Below are positions 33,590 to 44,200 of a stretch of DNA of 64,000 bases, in pieces. The position numbers and the translations under genes were made by a program. Below the pieces are notes generated by a model. The model was not told the origin of the DNA and made no database searches. It worked only from the letters and a program-made list of their open reading frames with translations. The stretch comes from Candidatus Hydrogenedentota bacterium (GTDB lineage: Bacteria; Hydrogenedentota; Hydrogenedentia; Hydrogenedentales; JAJRTN01): NCBI GenBank assembly GCA_024278275.1, contig JAJRTN010000002.1:1-64000 (forward strand), written 5' to 3'. Position 1 is the stretch's first letter. Every line of letters starts with the position of its first letter.

Positions 33590-36475
33590 TTACTGTTCGT
33601 CGTCGATAGGGTCGAGACCGCAACGATAGATTCGGCCCACGATCCAGCAGCCCCCCATCCACGCCACCATGGCGGCAATGGCGGTGCCGGCCAGCGAGTT
33701 GATGCCAAGCCCCATGAATTGATGCACGTTCACCGCCACGAGGGCGGCGAACGCCAGGGCGGCAATGATACAGGTGCCGCGCTGGCAGGCCAGGGCACGG
33801 GGCCGGGTTTTGGGAAAGAGCATGGGCTCGCCCAAATGGATCAATGCGGGTAACAGCAGCAGCGTGGCCGCGCCCGACACGGCCAGGATGGCGGCCAGGA
33901 AGAAACCCACGGTCACGTAGGGCAGCAGCGGCGCGGCCAGCAGGGGCAGGAAACCGATGGCGATAACCAGCACGTTGCGTGTAATGGCGCGGGCCGGTTC
34001 TCCGAACACGTGGGGAGAGGTGGCCGCCCAATGCCCATACTTCTCATAGAGCGCGCGTGTACGGGACAGAAAGTGAATGGCAAAGTCCACCGCCAGCCCC
34101 AGGCTCAACGAGGACAACACCGCCACGGGCATATCGTAATCCTTGCCGATGAGCCCGATAACCCCATAGCTCAGCCCCACAGTCAGGGTGAGGGGAATCA
34201 TGGAGAGAATGCCCCACAGGGCAGACCGGTAGAGGATGGTCATCATGAGGAAGACCACCAGGAAACTGCCCAGGAAAGCCTGCAACATGCCCGAAACCAT
34301 CTTCTCCTGCCAGATGACGTTGATGTAGGTCAAACCGAACCACCGGGTTTCCAATCCCATGGGAGGCGGGTTTTTCGCCACGAAATCATCCAGGGAAGCG
34401 ACCACGGCCGACATGTCCCGGTTGTCGCCGCTGTTGAGCTGAATCCACAGGCTCGACGTGCGGTAATCGGGCGTGACGAAATGCCACAGGTCGTTGGGCC
34501 GGTGGCCGCCCTGGTAGGTGATGAGGCACTCCGCCACGGCGCGCGCCGAGTCGGGTATGCGGTAGTATGCCTCCTTGCCCTCGAACAATTCGCGGTGTAC
34601 CGTTTTCACCAGGTCCGCGAGGGAGTTTGACTTGCCCACGACCCCCGTGGCAAGCAGGGCCTCCTGCAGGCGCGCCATGTACCGCAACACCTCGGGCTGT
34701 TTGAAGATCTCGTCGCGCTGACGCTCGCCGTCGATAAAGGCGATAAGGTCGTCCCAGGCGATGTCTTCGCCCACCCCGGCGTCGTCGTATTTTTTCCGCG
34801 CATACGTCTCCCACGCGTCGAGCAGGGCGGTTTTGGTCTCGACGCCGGCCACCAGCGTGCCGAGTTGCTTCTTCGCTTCCGCCGCCACGGCCGCATATTC
34901 GGGCACGTCCCCGGCTTCCTTCCCGGCTTTGGCATCCAGGCGGGCGAACATGCCCTCGGTGTAATCCGAGAGGCTTTCCTGCCTGCCTTCTCCGGGCGTA
35001 AGGGCCAGGTAGGCCATGTAAGTACCCGCGAAGTGCTCGTTCAGCACCTTGTCCGCAATGCGAATCTCGTGCGTCTTCTTAAACCACCGGGTCGGATTGT
35101 CATTGATTTGGATCTGGCTGATGCCGTACACCGAGACGGCCGCCAGCAGAAGCGCCCCCGCCACAATGAACCGCGCGTGGCTGTTTGTGAACGCCCCCGA
35201 CATCCGCAAAATACGGCCCACCAGCGTTGCGTTGGCCGTGTTTTCCTCGTCTTCATGGTTCTTCGCGCCGAAGTTCGCAAGGGTTCTTTCCGGGAGGAAC
35301 ATGACATACGCCGGGATGAAGGTGATGGTCAGGACCCAGGCCAGCATGATGCCCAGCGAAACAAACACGCCGAAGACCTGTACCGGCGGGATGGGGGTTA
35401 ACGCCAGCGAGGCGAAACCCGCCGCCGAGGTCAGCGAAGTGTAGAGCATGGGCATGTGAAGATCGGCCATAACCGCGGTAATGGTCTTTTTCCGGTCCCG
35501 TGTCTGTTGGTAACGGTCGAAGAAATCCGACAGAATGTGGATGGAGTCCAGCACCGCAATGGGCATAATGAAGATGGGGATCATGCTGCTCATGATATGC
35601 ACCGTGTTGCCGGTGATAATGAGCGCGCCCATGGTGCCGATGACCGAGACGATGGCCACGATCATGGGGGAAATGATCAGGGTCAGTTTGCGGAAGAAAA
35701 AAAGCAGCAGCAGGAAGATTACCAGCATGGCCATGGGCGCCGAGATGCCCATCTGGATGAACATCTCCACGCCAAAGGTGTCCTCCGCCACGGGCAAGCC
35801 GGTGATATGATACTCATCGTCGCCGCCCAGCTCCGCGATTTTCGCCTTCAGCTTGGCCGACACCTCGTAACTCAAATCCTTTGAGCTGAGGGGAATGTAA
35901 AGGGCCACGGCCTTGCCGTCCTCCGACACCAGCGTACCCTCGAGAAAGGGCAGGCGCGCCGCTTTGTCGCGCACGGCCAGGGCCTCTTCATCCGTTTTGG
36001 GCGGATCCTTCATGAGCCATTCGAAGCGCACCTCCCCCAGTCCGCCCGGCTCGATATTGTCCACCGTGGACGGCGCAATAAGGTCCACGCCGATGACACC
36101 CGCCCGGGGATCGTCCAGCCCCAGCGCCTCGCCCTTGAGGCTCTTCGCGTAGGTGGCCAACGCGTGGATGCGTCCCAGCGAGGCCGCGTTGAACACGCCA
36201 TTGGGGTTCTCATTATTGACCACGCCCACCACCAACATGTCGTAGAGCGACAAGGTCTTTTTCATCCGGTCATGAAACACGCGCACCGGTTCATCATGAT
36301 CCAGCATGTTCTCCGGGTCCGTGTCCACTCTCACCCCGTTCAGGAAGGGTGCCTCGGCGGGCCATAAAGAAGGCACCGCCACCATGGCAACAATGATGAT
36401 GGAGGTCACCAGCATCACCCCGGCCACCACCCACGGCCGTCGGGTCACAAACGCGGTTATCCGTTCACTTGACAT
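33590..36475 (-). CDS. RND/MMPL-superfamily exporter
   Basis: A 961-residue transporter with two homologous halves. An N-terminal helix (RRPWVVAGVMLVTSIIIVAMV) precedes a large periplasmic loop containing FLNGVRVDTDPENML. Helices cluster around ISAPMAMLVIFLLLLFFFRKL and again in the second half (AFLGSFLVVFLMMTILYRSA, LSSLSLGLAVDFAIHFLSRT). The last segment is typical of MMPL/HpnN-like lipid exporters. The ATG at 36475 follows AAGGAGTGTAAGAGCC. No membrane-fusion protein or TolC gene is nearby; the LolA-like and porin genes downstream take that place, which suggests lipid traffic to the outer membrane and not drug efflux. Confidence 0.85.
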   Translation of the reverse strand: MSSERITAFVTRRPWVVAGVMLVTSIIIVAMVAVPSLWPAEAPFLNGVRVDTDPENMLDHDEPVRVFHDRMKKTLSLYDMLVVGVVNNENPNGVFNAASLGRIHALATYAKSLKGEALGLDDPRAGVIGVDLIAPSTVDNIEPGGLGEVRFEWLMKDPPKTDEEALAVRDKAARLPFLEGTLVSEDGKAVALYIPLSSKDLSYEVSAKLKAKIAELGGDDEYHITGLPVAEDTFGVEMFIQMGISAPMAMLVIFLLLLFFFRKLTLIISPMIVAIVSVIGTMGALIITGNTVHIMSSMIPIFIMPIAVLDSIHILSDFFDRYQQTRDRKKTITAVMADLHMPMLYTSLTSAAGFASLALTPIPPVQVFGVFVSLGIMLAWVLTITFIPAYVMFLPERTLANFGAKNHEDEENTANATLVGRILRMSGAFTNSHARFIVAGALLLAAVSVYGISQIQINDNPTRWFKKTHEIRIADKVLNEHFAGTYMAYLALTPGEGRQESLSDYTEGMFARLDAKAGKEAGDVPEYAAVAAEAKKQLGTLVAGVETKTALLDAWETYARKKYDDAGVGEDIAWDDLIAFIDGERQRDEIFKQPEVLRYMARLQEALLATGVVGKSNSLADLVKTVHRELFEGKEAYYRIPDSARAVAECLITYQGGHRPNDLWHFVTPDYRTSSLWIQLNSGDNRDMSAVVASLDDFVAKNPPPMGLETRWFGLTYINVIWQEKMVSGMLQAFLGSFLVVFLMMTILYRSALWGILSMIPLTLTVGLSYGVIGLIGKDYDMPVAVLSSLSLGLAVDFAIHFLSRTRALYEKYGHWAATSPHVFGEPARAITRNVLVIAIGFLPLLAAPLLPYVTVGFFLAAILAVSGAATLLLLPALIHLGEPMLFPKTRPRALACQRGTCIIAALAFAALVAVNVHQFMGLGINSLAGTAIAAMVAWMGGCWIVGRIYRCGLDPIDDEQ

Positions 36476-36534
36476 GGCTCTTACACTCCTTGCATGGAAT
36501 CTGCGGTATTGCCTTGAAAAACAACAGCGGGCCC

Positions 36535-36858
36535 TCAGGAGGCGGAATCCGTTTCGCCGTAATGACACTGCACGCAGGCCATAATGCCCACCAGGCCCTC
36601 GGAAGCCGCCCGGTAATAGATGCACCGGCCCCGGCGCTCAAAGGCAAGCAAACCCCGGTCCTTCATCAATCGCAAGTGCTCGGAAGCCATATGGCTCGGA
36701 ATCCCGCAGGCCTCCGCCAATTCGCCCACCGTATGCTCCTGCTTCAACAGGAGCTGCACCATGTGCAACCGGTGCGGGTGCGCCAGGGTTTTCAGGCACT
36801 CCGCCGCCCGCGTGAGGCCTTCCATGTCCACTAGCTCCGCTGGCCTGAGTTTGCTCAT
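36535..36858 (-). CDS. ArsR-family winged-helix repressor with C-terminal CxxCH
   Basis: A 107-residue ArsR/SmtB-type regulator. LKTLAHPHRLHMVQLLLKQE and VGELAEACGIPSHMASEHLR form the winged helix-turn-helix, with GRCIYYRAA in the wing. The classical alpha-3 CxC metal box is absent, but the C-terminus has MACVQCHYGE, a CxxCH that could bind a metal or sense redox state. The ATG at 36858 follows GGACGGAAAGG closely. It heads the leftward operon with the RND exporter 59 bp downstream, and a palindrome overlaps its promoter, so autoregulation of the whole cassette is likely. Confidence 0.85.
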   Translation of the reverse strand: MSKLRPAELVDMEGLTRAAECLKTLAHPHRLHMVQLLLKQEHTVGELAEACGIPSHMASEHLRLMKDRGLLAFERRGRCIYYRAASEGLVGIMACVQCHYGETDSAS

Positions 36859-36882
36859 CCTTTCCGTCCCTCCATCACACTC

Positions 36883-36912
36883 ATTATATATCGGGACATT
36901 TAGATATGTCAA
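36883..36912 (-). promoter_or_regulatory. ArsR-operon promoter with overlapping operator
   Basis: On the minus strand a perfect TTGACA (36912-36907) and a perfect TATAAT (36888-36883) are 18 bp apart, leaving a leader of about 18 nt before ATG 36858. The inverted repeat GACAT-TTAGAT-ATGTC (36895-36910) overlaps the -35 box and spacer, where a repressor would block RNA polymerase. That site is the natural candidate operator for the ArsR protein encoded by this operon. Confidence 0.75.
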
Positions 36913-36989
36913 ACTCTGGCGGGGCGCTGATTATTCCCCGCCCGGTGCTTCGGTGGACCGTATGGACGAAGGGGGGACGGTCTTTCTGT

Positions 36990-38078
36990 TTACGCCCCGT
37001 AGTTCCGCCCTTCATCGACCATGGCAAGGTAGTTATCCACAGGAATGTAATTGGCCACGCTGTTACCGGTCCCGAGGCAGTAGCCACCGCCGGGTTGGCA
37101 CACGTCAAGGGTTTCGCGCACGCGCCGGCGAACGGCGGTTTCGTCGTGGCGGCACATGAAGTCCACGTCAATGCCCCCCAGCAGGGCCAGCCGATCCCCA
37201 TAGCGTGCTTTGTTGTCCGTCACCTTCTCGATGGTATCCTCGAAAGAATGCTTGCCGTCGATCTTCACGTCGTTGAGGAGATCGGGCATGATGGCTTCCA
37301 GGTTGCCGCAGGAGTGAAGAATGTAAGGAAGACCGGCGGCGTGGGACATTTCGGCCATGCGCTTGTGTCCGGGCAACACGAATTCGCGCATGTCGTCCGG
37401 GCTGATGAGGGTTCCCATGCGGAAGCCCATGTCGTCGCTGCCCCAGACAATCTTCACGCGGTCGAACTCGAGAAGCCGGGCGAGAAAAATTTCATAGTGA
37501 TCATTGAGCCGCCTGGCAATGGCTTCGACGAGGTCGCGTTGCTCACAGAGCGCGACACAGAGGGTTTCGTAGCCCATGAGCCAGGTGAGGAACTCGGCGA
37601 AATGAGCGAAGCCCCCGCTTCCCACGACGCACATATTGTCCGGCAGGTTTTTTCCGTACCACTCCAGCATACGCGTGCTTCCCTTGGCCGCGTCGGGCCA
37701 GGGATAACGCTCGAAGGATTCCCAATCGGTGATGGGGCCCTGGTGGCTGTCCACGAAACTTCGCCCGTCGGCACGGGCCAGGCCGGCCACGTCGTCGGTT
37801 TGGTGATAATTCATCGGCCATTCGAGCCCCTCCAGGCTGCACCGCACGAAGTCATAGCCAAGGAAAGACTGGAGACGGATCTGTTTCTTTCCCTCGAAGA
37901 ACGGGTCGGTTGCGTCCAATCCGTCAAGCAGGTCGAAGCGCCCGCAAATGGCGTCCTGCACCTCCGCGTCCAGGAAGAGCTCGATATGATGCACCCGCTT
38001 CGGTGTGCCCTCCCGGCGAATGCAGGCCACCAGTTCTTCCCAATCCGGCGTGACCTCCGTGGCAAAGTTCGTAAACAT
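36990..38078 (-). CDS. uroporphyrinogen decarboxylase (UroD)-family protein
   Basis: A 362-residue UroD/MtaA-like barrel protein. The ATG at 38078 follows AAGGAGCTTGATC. GYDFVRCSLEG, HQGPITDWESFERYPWP, GGFAHFAEFLTWLMGYE and IVWGSDDMGFRMG are patterns of the large uncharacterised UroD-like family seen in anaerobes and planctomycete-like genomes. LPYILHSCGNLEAIMPDL carries the H-x-C pair that in MtaA/MtbA-type methyltransferases helps bind zinc. It is therefore more likely a corrinoid- or thiol-linked methyltransferase or a sugar-pathway enzyme than a heme enzyme; no heme genes are near. It is transcribed alone between the ArsR promoter and the terminator hairpin of the PKD gene. Confidence 0.8.
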   Translation of the reverse strand: MFTNFATEVTPDWEELVACIRREGTPKRVHHIELFLDAEVQDAICGRFDLLDGLDATDPFFEGKKQIRLQSFLGYDFVRCSLEGLEWPMNYHQTDDVAGLARADGRSFVDSHQGPITDWESFERYPWPDAAKGSTRMLEWYGKNLPDNMCVVGSGGFAHFAEFLTWLMGYETLCVALCEQRDLVEAIARRLNDHYEIFLARLLEFDRVKIVWGSDDMGFRMGTLISPDDMREFVLPGHKRMAEMSHAAGLPYILHSCGNLEAIMPDLLNDVKIDGKHSFEDTIEKVTDNKARYGDRLALLGGIDVDFMCRHDETAVRRRVRETLDVCQPGGGYCLGTGNSVANYIPVDNYLAMVDEGRNYGA

Positions 38079-38189
38079 GATCAAGCTCCTTTTCCTTCCT
38101 ACAGGGATAGTGACAGGGGTATGTTGAACGGCGGGAACCGTGCCATTATCCGCGAAGCATCCCGGTGCCGCAAGTCCGTAATCCGGAAA

Positions 38190-38220
38190 GCCGGCGCACG
38201 GCCTGGAGCCGTGCGCCGGC
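38190..38220 (-). terminator. hairpin terminator of the PKD-repeat lipoprotein gene
   Basis: GCCGGCGCACGGC (38190-38202) and its exact complement GCCGTGCGCCGGC (38208-38220) enclose the loop CTGGA, 28 bp beyond the stop codon at 38249. The 13-bp GC stem is strong; only a short T-stretch follows on the minus strand. Confidence 0.7.
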
Positions 38221-38248
38221 GGAACAGAAGGGATTGCGCGTCATGAAC

Positions 38249-41200
38249 TCATGGCGTGGGTTCCGGCGAGGCGTAGACCGTCACGTTGTCCACCGCGAAG
38301 CCCGGGAGGAAGTTGATGTTCTGATCACCGGAATCAAAGAGGAACTGTACGTTGATGTCGGAACCCCGGAAGCGGGAGATGTCGATGACCGCCGTGTACC
38401 AGTTCACCACGGAACCGGGAGGAAGGATTTTCGCCTGGCCTCCATCGGGGATGGGAGCATCATCGCAAAGTTGGAAGATAACGGCTTTCACGACACCCGC
38501 GCCGTCGCTGTTGTCGGCCAGGGTTTCAAAGCCACTGCCGGACTCGAAGACAAGCACCGCGGCGTAGTCCGTCGTGCTGCCGGAAGCGCCTTCCGTGATG
38601 AGGAAATAATTGAACACGAGCGTCGCGGTCCCCGCGCCACCCGGCAGGGAAATGGTGGGCGAGGTGGCCAGTCCGCCCGTCGCCTGCCCCGTATCATAGT
38701 CGCATGTGTCGTCCTGGCCGAAATAGAGCATGGTGGGGGTGCCGTCGATGGCGTTGGGCCCGTAACACGCCGCCGAGCGGTGCCACAGTCCGTTGCCGCT
38801 GCCCGCGGTGTTGTCCAGAATGAAGCCGTCGAGATCCACCTCAAAGCCGGCCTGGTAGACCAGGGCGCCCCGAGGCAAACCGCCGTCGGGACAAACGGTC
38901 CCGTTCTCCAGTGGGCAAATACCCTCGATAAACACCGTCCGAATGGATTCACCCGTGTTGCCCGCGTTATCCGTGGAACGATAGATGACCTGGTACTCTC
39001 CGCGTGTCTGCATGTTCACGCCGGACACGTCGATCTGAACCACGGTCTCTCCATCGCATTGGTCGATGGCGGTTGCGCCGGGAATCAGGAGATATCCCCC
39101 ACAATTCAGGTGGAGTGGTCCCGGATCAACCTGGGTAATCTCCGGTGGAATCGTGTCCTCGACGATAACCGTACGCGTGCGCGAAGCGGTATTGCCCGCG
39201 GCATCGGTAGCCGTGTAGACCACCAGGAAGCTGCCGGTGACGCTGGTGTTTTCGTCGATGACATTTATCTCCAGGAAGGGATCAGGATCACAGTTGTCTT
39301 CGGCCACGGCACCCAGTTCCTCGTAAGACGTCCCGCATTCAACGGTCTGCACCGAGGGGCCGATGAAGGTTATGCCTGGCGGCGTCGTGTCTTCCACCAC
39401 CACCGTTCGGCTTCCCGTGGCCGTGTTCCCCGCGCCGTCCGACACACTGAACCCGACGGCGTACGTACCGGGTACGGTCGTGTCCACCTGGCTGTCATCA
39501 ATGGTTACATTGTTCAGGTCGCCTTCGCAGGTGTCGGTCGCCACGGCACCCGGGTCGACATAGGGATCGCCGCACTCCACGGTGAGAGGATCCGCCCCAA
39601 GAATCTCCAGCACCGGTGGAGTGGTGTCCTCGACGATGACCGTGAGTTCCACGGTGCCCGTGTTTCCGGCGCCATCGGTGGCGGAATAGGTTACCGTGTA
39701 GGTGCCGGGCGCAAACAGGTCCAGGCCGCCCGTGTCCCGGTCGACCGGGATGGGGGTCTGCGTGTCGCACGTGTCGGTGGCGGACGCGCCCGGTATGGGC
39801 GTATTGCTTCCACACTCGATATGAAGCGGGGGACCATCGAATGGCTCAAGTTCGATATCCGGCGTCGTCGTGTCTTCCACGGTCACGGTTCTCGTGACCG
39901 GATCGGCCTCGGCCCCGAAAATATCCGAGGCGGTATAGGTGAGCGTGTACTCGCCCGGCGTGCCCGCATCGACCGTGCCGCTGATGTTCAAGCGATGGCT
40001 GATATCACCACTCTCGGGATCGCTGACAACAGCACCCGCTTCTTGATAGGGGGTGCCACATTCCAACGTGAGGGCCCCGTCGCCGATAAGCGTGATCGTG
40101 GGCGGCTGGTTGACCGCCGTAATCACCACGCCGTCGGGCAGACTGTCCACCGTGCCGTCGTTCACAATAAGCTGGAACACGTAGTCGCCGGGCGCCTCGG
40201 GGAAGAAGGACGGGGTGGGCGAAGTCACGTCGTCCAGAATAAAGTCGAAGGGGCCGGCTTTTTCCTGCTGATCCCCGCCGAGAGGAACAGACAACACGCT
40301 CCATCGATAGGTAAGCGGGTCATTGTCCACGTCGAAGCTGCCCGTGCCGTCCAGCATGACATCGTCGGTGATGGGCACCTCGCGATCAGGCCCGGCGTCG
40401 GCCACCGGCGGCGTGTTCTCCGTGGTCACCTGCACCGTGTCCGGCGCGCTGTCCGCCGTACCGTCGTTCACGATGAGTTGCAGCACGTAGGTGCCCGCCA
40501 CATCGATGATAAAGGACGGTGTCGCCGTGTCCGCACCCACGAGTTGCGCGGTGCTTTTCGCCGGCCCGCCCTGCTCCGGTTTCGACAGGAAGCTCCAGGA
40601 ATAAGTCAGGGGGTCGTTGTCCACGTCGAAGCTGGCCGTGCCGTCCAGGGTAATGGTATCGAACACGCGGCCGGTCTGATCGGCCCCCGCGTCGGCCACG
40701 GGCGGGGTGTTCTCCGTGGTGACCACCACCGTGTCCGGCACACTGTCCACGGTGCCGTCATTCACGACCAGTTGGAAGATGTACGTGCCCCCGGCTTCAA
40801 TCGTGAAGAACGGCTGCACCGCCGTGGCGTCGTTCAACAGTGCCGACGGGTCGGCCACGCCATCGGGCGAAGAAACAACACTCCATGCGAAAATGAGGGA
40901 ATCACCATCCACGTCGGAACTGCCGCTGCCGTCCAGGGTGATGGTGTCAAACACGCGACCGGACTGATCCGGGCCGGCGTCGGCCACGGGCGGGCTGTTT
41001 TCCGTGGTGATCACCACCGTGTCCGGCGCGCTGTCCACCGTGCCATCGTTTACGATGAGCTGCACCACGTAAGTACCGGGCAGATCAATGACGAAAGTCG
41101 GCGTGGGCGAGGCTGGGTTGCTCAGGGTGGCCGTGCTTTGATCAGGGCTTACCCCGGGCACGGAGAGGAAGCTCCAGGCGTAGGTCAGGGGATCGCCGTC

Positions 41201-44200
41201 CACGTCATGGCTCCCCCCGCCGTTGAGGGTCACCATGTCGGTAACGAAGTGGGTTTGATCGGGACCCGCGTCGGCTACGGGCGGGCTGTTCTCCGTGGTG
41301 ATCACCACCGTGTCCGGCGCGCTGTCCACCGTACCGTCGTTCACCACCAGTTGCAGCACATAGACACCCGGCAGGTCGATCACAAAGGTGGGCGATACTG
41401 CGGTGGGGTCGTCAAGCACGGCGGCACTCTTGGTGGCGCCCCCCGACGGCTTCGATACGAAACTCCAGGCATAGGTGAGCGGATCGCCGTCCACATCGGA
41501 GCTTCCGCTGCCGTTAAGGGTCACCGTTTCCGTGACCAGCCGGGTCTGGTCTGGGCCCGCATCGGCCACGGGCGGGCTGTTCTCCGTGGTGATCACCACC
41601 GTGTCCGGCGCGCTGTCCACCGTACCGTCGTTCACCACCAGTTGCAAAATATAGGTGCCCGGCAGGTCGATAACAAAGGTGGGCGATACCGCGGTGGGGT
41701 CGTCAAGCACGGCGGCACTCTTGGTGTCGCCTCCCGACGGCTTCGATACGAAACTCCAGGCATAGGTGAGCGGGTCGCCGTCCACGTCGGAGCTTCTGCT
41801 GCCGTTGAGGGTCACCGTTTCCGTGACCAGCCGGGTTTGATCAGGGCCCGCGTCGGCCACGGGCGGGCTGTTCTCCGTGGTGATCACCACCGTGTCCGGC
41901 GCGCTGTCCACCGTACCGTCGTTCACGATGAGTTGCAGGACATACTGGCCGGGAAGGTCAATGACGAAAGACGGGCCAACAGCGGCGGGATCATCGAGCG
42001 CGGCCGTGCTTGTCGTCGTGCCGTCCGCGCCCCGTGGCACGGGAAGGAAGCTCCAGGAATAGGTGAGGGGATCGCCGTCCACATCGCTGCTGCCACTGCC
42101 GTCGAGCGTGACTCTTTGGGTTACGAGGCGGGTCTGGTCCGGCCCCGCGTCGGCCACTGGAGGACTGTTTACCGTACTCACCACCACCGTATCGGGGGCA
42201 CTGTCCACGGTGCCATCGTTCACCACCAGTTGGAGAATGTACTCGCCGGGGAGATCCACCACGAAGCTCGGACTGACGGCGGTGGGATCGTCGAGAACGG
42301 CGTTGCTTTTTGCGCCGCCCTCATCTCCCGGCTTGGAGACAAAACGCCAGGAGAAAGTGAGCGGGTCGCCGTCCACGTCGCTGCTGCCCCGGCCATCCAG
42401 CGTGGCCGTCTCGGTGACCCGCCGCGTCTGGTCCGGCCCCGCGTCGGCCACGGGAGGACTGTTTACCGTGCTCACCACCACCGTATCGGGGGCACTGTCC
42501 ACGGTGCCATCGTTCACCACCAGTTGGAGGATGTACTCGCCGGGGAGATCCACCACGAAGCTCGGGTTTACCGCGGTGGGGTCATCCAGGGTGGCCGTAC
42601 TCTCACCCCCCTCGCCCCCTCCCGGCCGGGACACGAAACGCCAGGAATACGTCAAGGGATCGCCGTCCACATCGCTGCTGCCTCGGCCATCCAGCGTAGC
42701 CGTTTCGGTGACCCGCCGCGTCTGGTCCGGCCCCGCGTCGGCCACGGGAGGACTGTTCTCCGTGCTCACCACCACGGTATCCGCTTCGCTGTCCACCGTG
42801 CCGTCGTTGACGACAAGCTGCAAGACATAGTTGCCGGGGAGATCCACCACGAAACTCGGGCGCACGGCGGTGACATCGGTCAAAGCCGCGGCGCTGCCCG
42901 CCGGCATGGAGACAAAGCGCCAGGCATAGGCCAGGGGATCACCATCCACGTCACTGCTGCCGCTGCCATCCAGCGTGGCCGTCTCCGTCACGAGGCGGGT
43001 TTGATCCGCCCCCGCGTCGGCCACGGGCGGACTGTTCTCCGTGCTCACCACCACGGTGTCCGGTTCGCTGTCCACCGTGCCGTCGTTGACGACAAGCTGC
43101 AAGACATAGTTGCCGGGGAGATCCACCACGAAACTCGGGTTTACCGTGGTGGGGTCATCCAACGTGGCCGTGCTTTTCCCGCCCTCATCGCCTTCGGGCC
43201 GGGACACAAAGCTCCAGGAATAGGTCAGGGGGTCACCATCCACATCGCTGCTGCCGCTGCCGTCCAGCGTGGCCGTCTCGGTGACCAACCGCGTCTGGTC
43301 CGGCCCCGCGTCGGCCACGGGAGGACTGTTGTCCGTGCTTACCACCACGGTGTCCGCTTCGCTGTCCACCGTGCCATCGTTGACGACAAGCTGCAAGACA
43401 TAGTTGCCGGGGAGATCCACCACGAAACTCGGCGTGACGGAGGTGGGATCGTCCAGAACCGCCGCGCTTTTATCGCCTGAGTTCCCTTCGGGTTTGGAGA
43501 CAAAGCTCCAGGCAAAGGTCAGGGGATCGCCGTCCACGTCGCTGCTGCCGCTGCCATCCAGCGTGGCCGTCTCCGTCACGAGGCGGGTTTGATCCGCCCC
43601 CGCGTCGGCCACGGGCGGGCTGTTGTCCGTGCTCACCACGACGGTGTCCGGCTCGCTGTCCACCGTATCGTCATTAACGACAAGTTGCACCACGTAATCG
43701 CCCGGCACATCAATGGTGAAACGCGGACTCACCGTATCCGCGCCGTTCAGCGCGGCGGCACTGCCCCCGGGGATGGAAACAAAGCTCCAGGAGAAGGTCA
43801 GGGGATCGCCGTCCACGTCGCTGCTGCCGCTGCCGTCCAGCGTGGCCGTCTCCGTCACGAGGCGGGTTTGATCCGGCCCCGCGTCGGCCACGGGCGGACT
43901 GTTGTCCGTGCTCACCACGACGGTGTCCGGCTCGCTGTCGGCATCACCGTCGTTCACCACCAGTTGAATCACGTAATCACCGGGCGCGTCGATGGTGAAA
44001 CGGGGAGACACGGAGGCCGCGTCGCTCAGCTCGCTCGAACTGAGCGCGGGACGGGAGACGAAACTCCAGGAAAAAGTCAGGGGATCGCCATCCGCATCTG
44101 AACTGCCGCTGCCGTCAAGCGTGGCCGTTTGCCCGACGAGACGGGTCTGATCCGGGCCGGCATCGGCCGTGGGGACCGTGTTGAGCGTACTCACCACGAC

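Noticed and set aside
38165-43480. 1771-residue open frame on the plus strand through the PKD gene
   Set aside because: It is antisense to the lipoprotein. Its periodic VGHGRTVLRAHHH-like sequence arises because the repeat unit is a multiple of three and GC-rich, keeping the opposite frame open; it has no start site or domain. Further pieces at 43589-44698 have the same cause.
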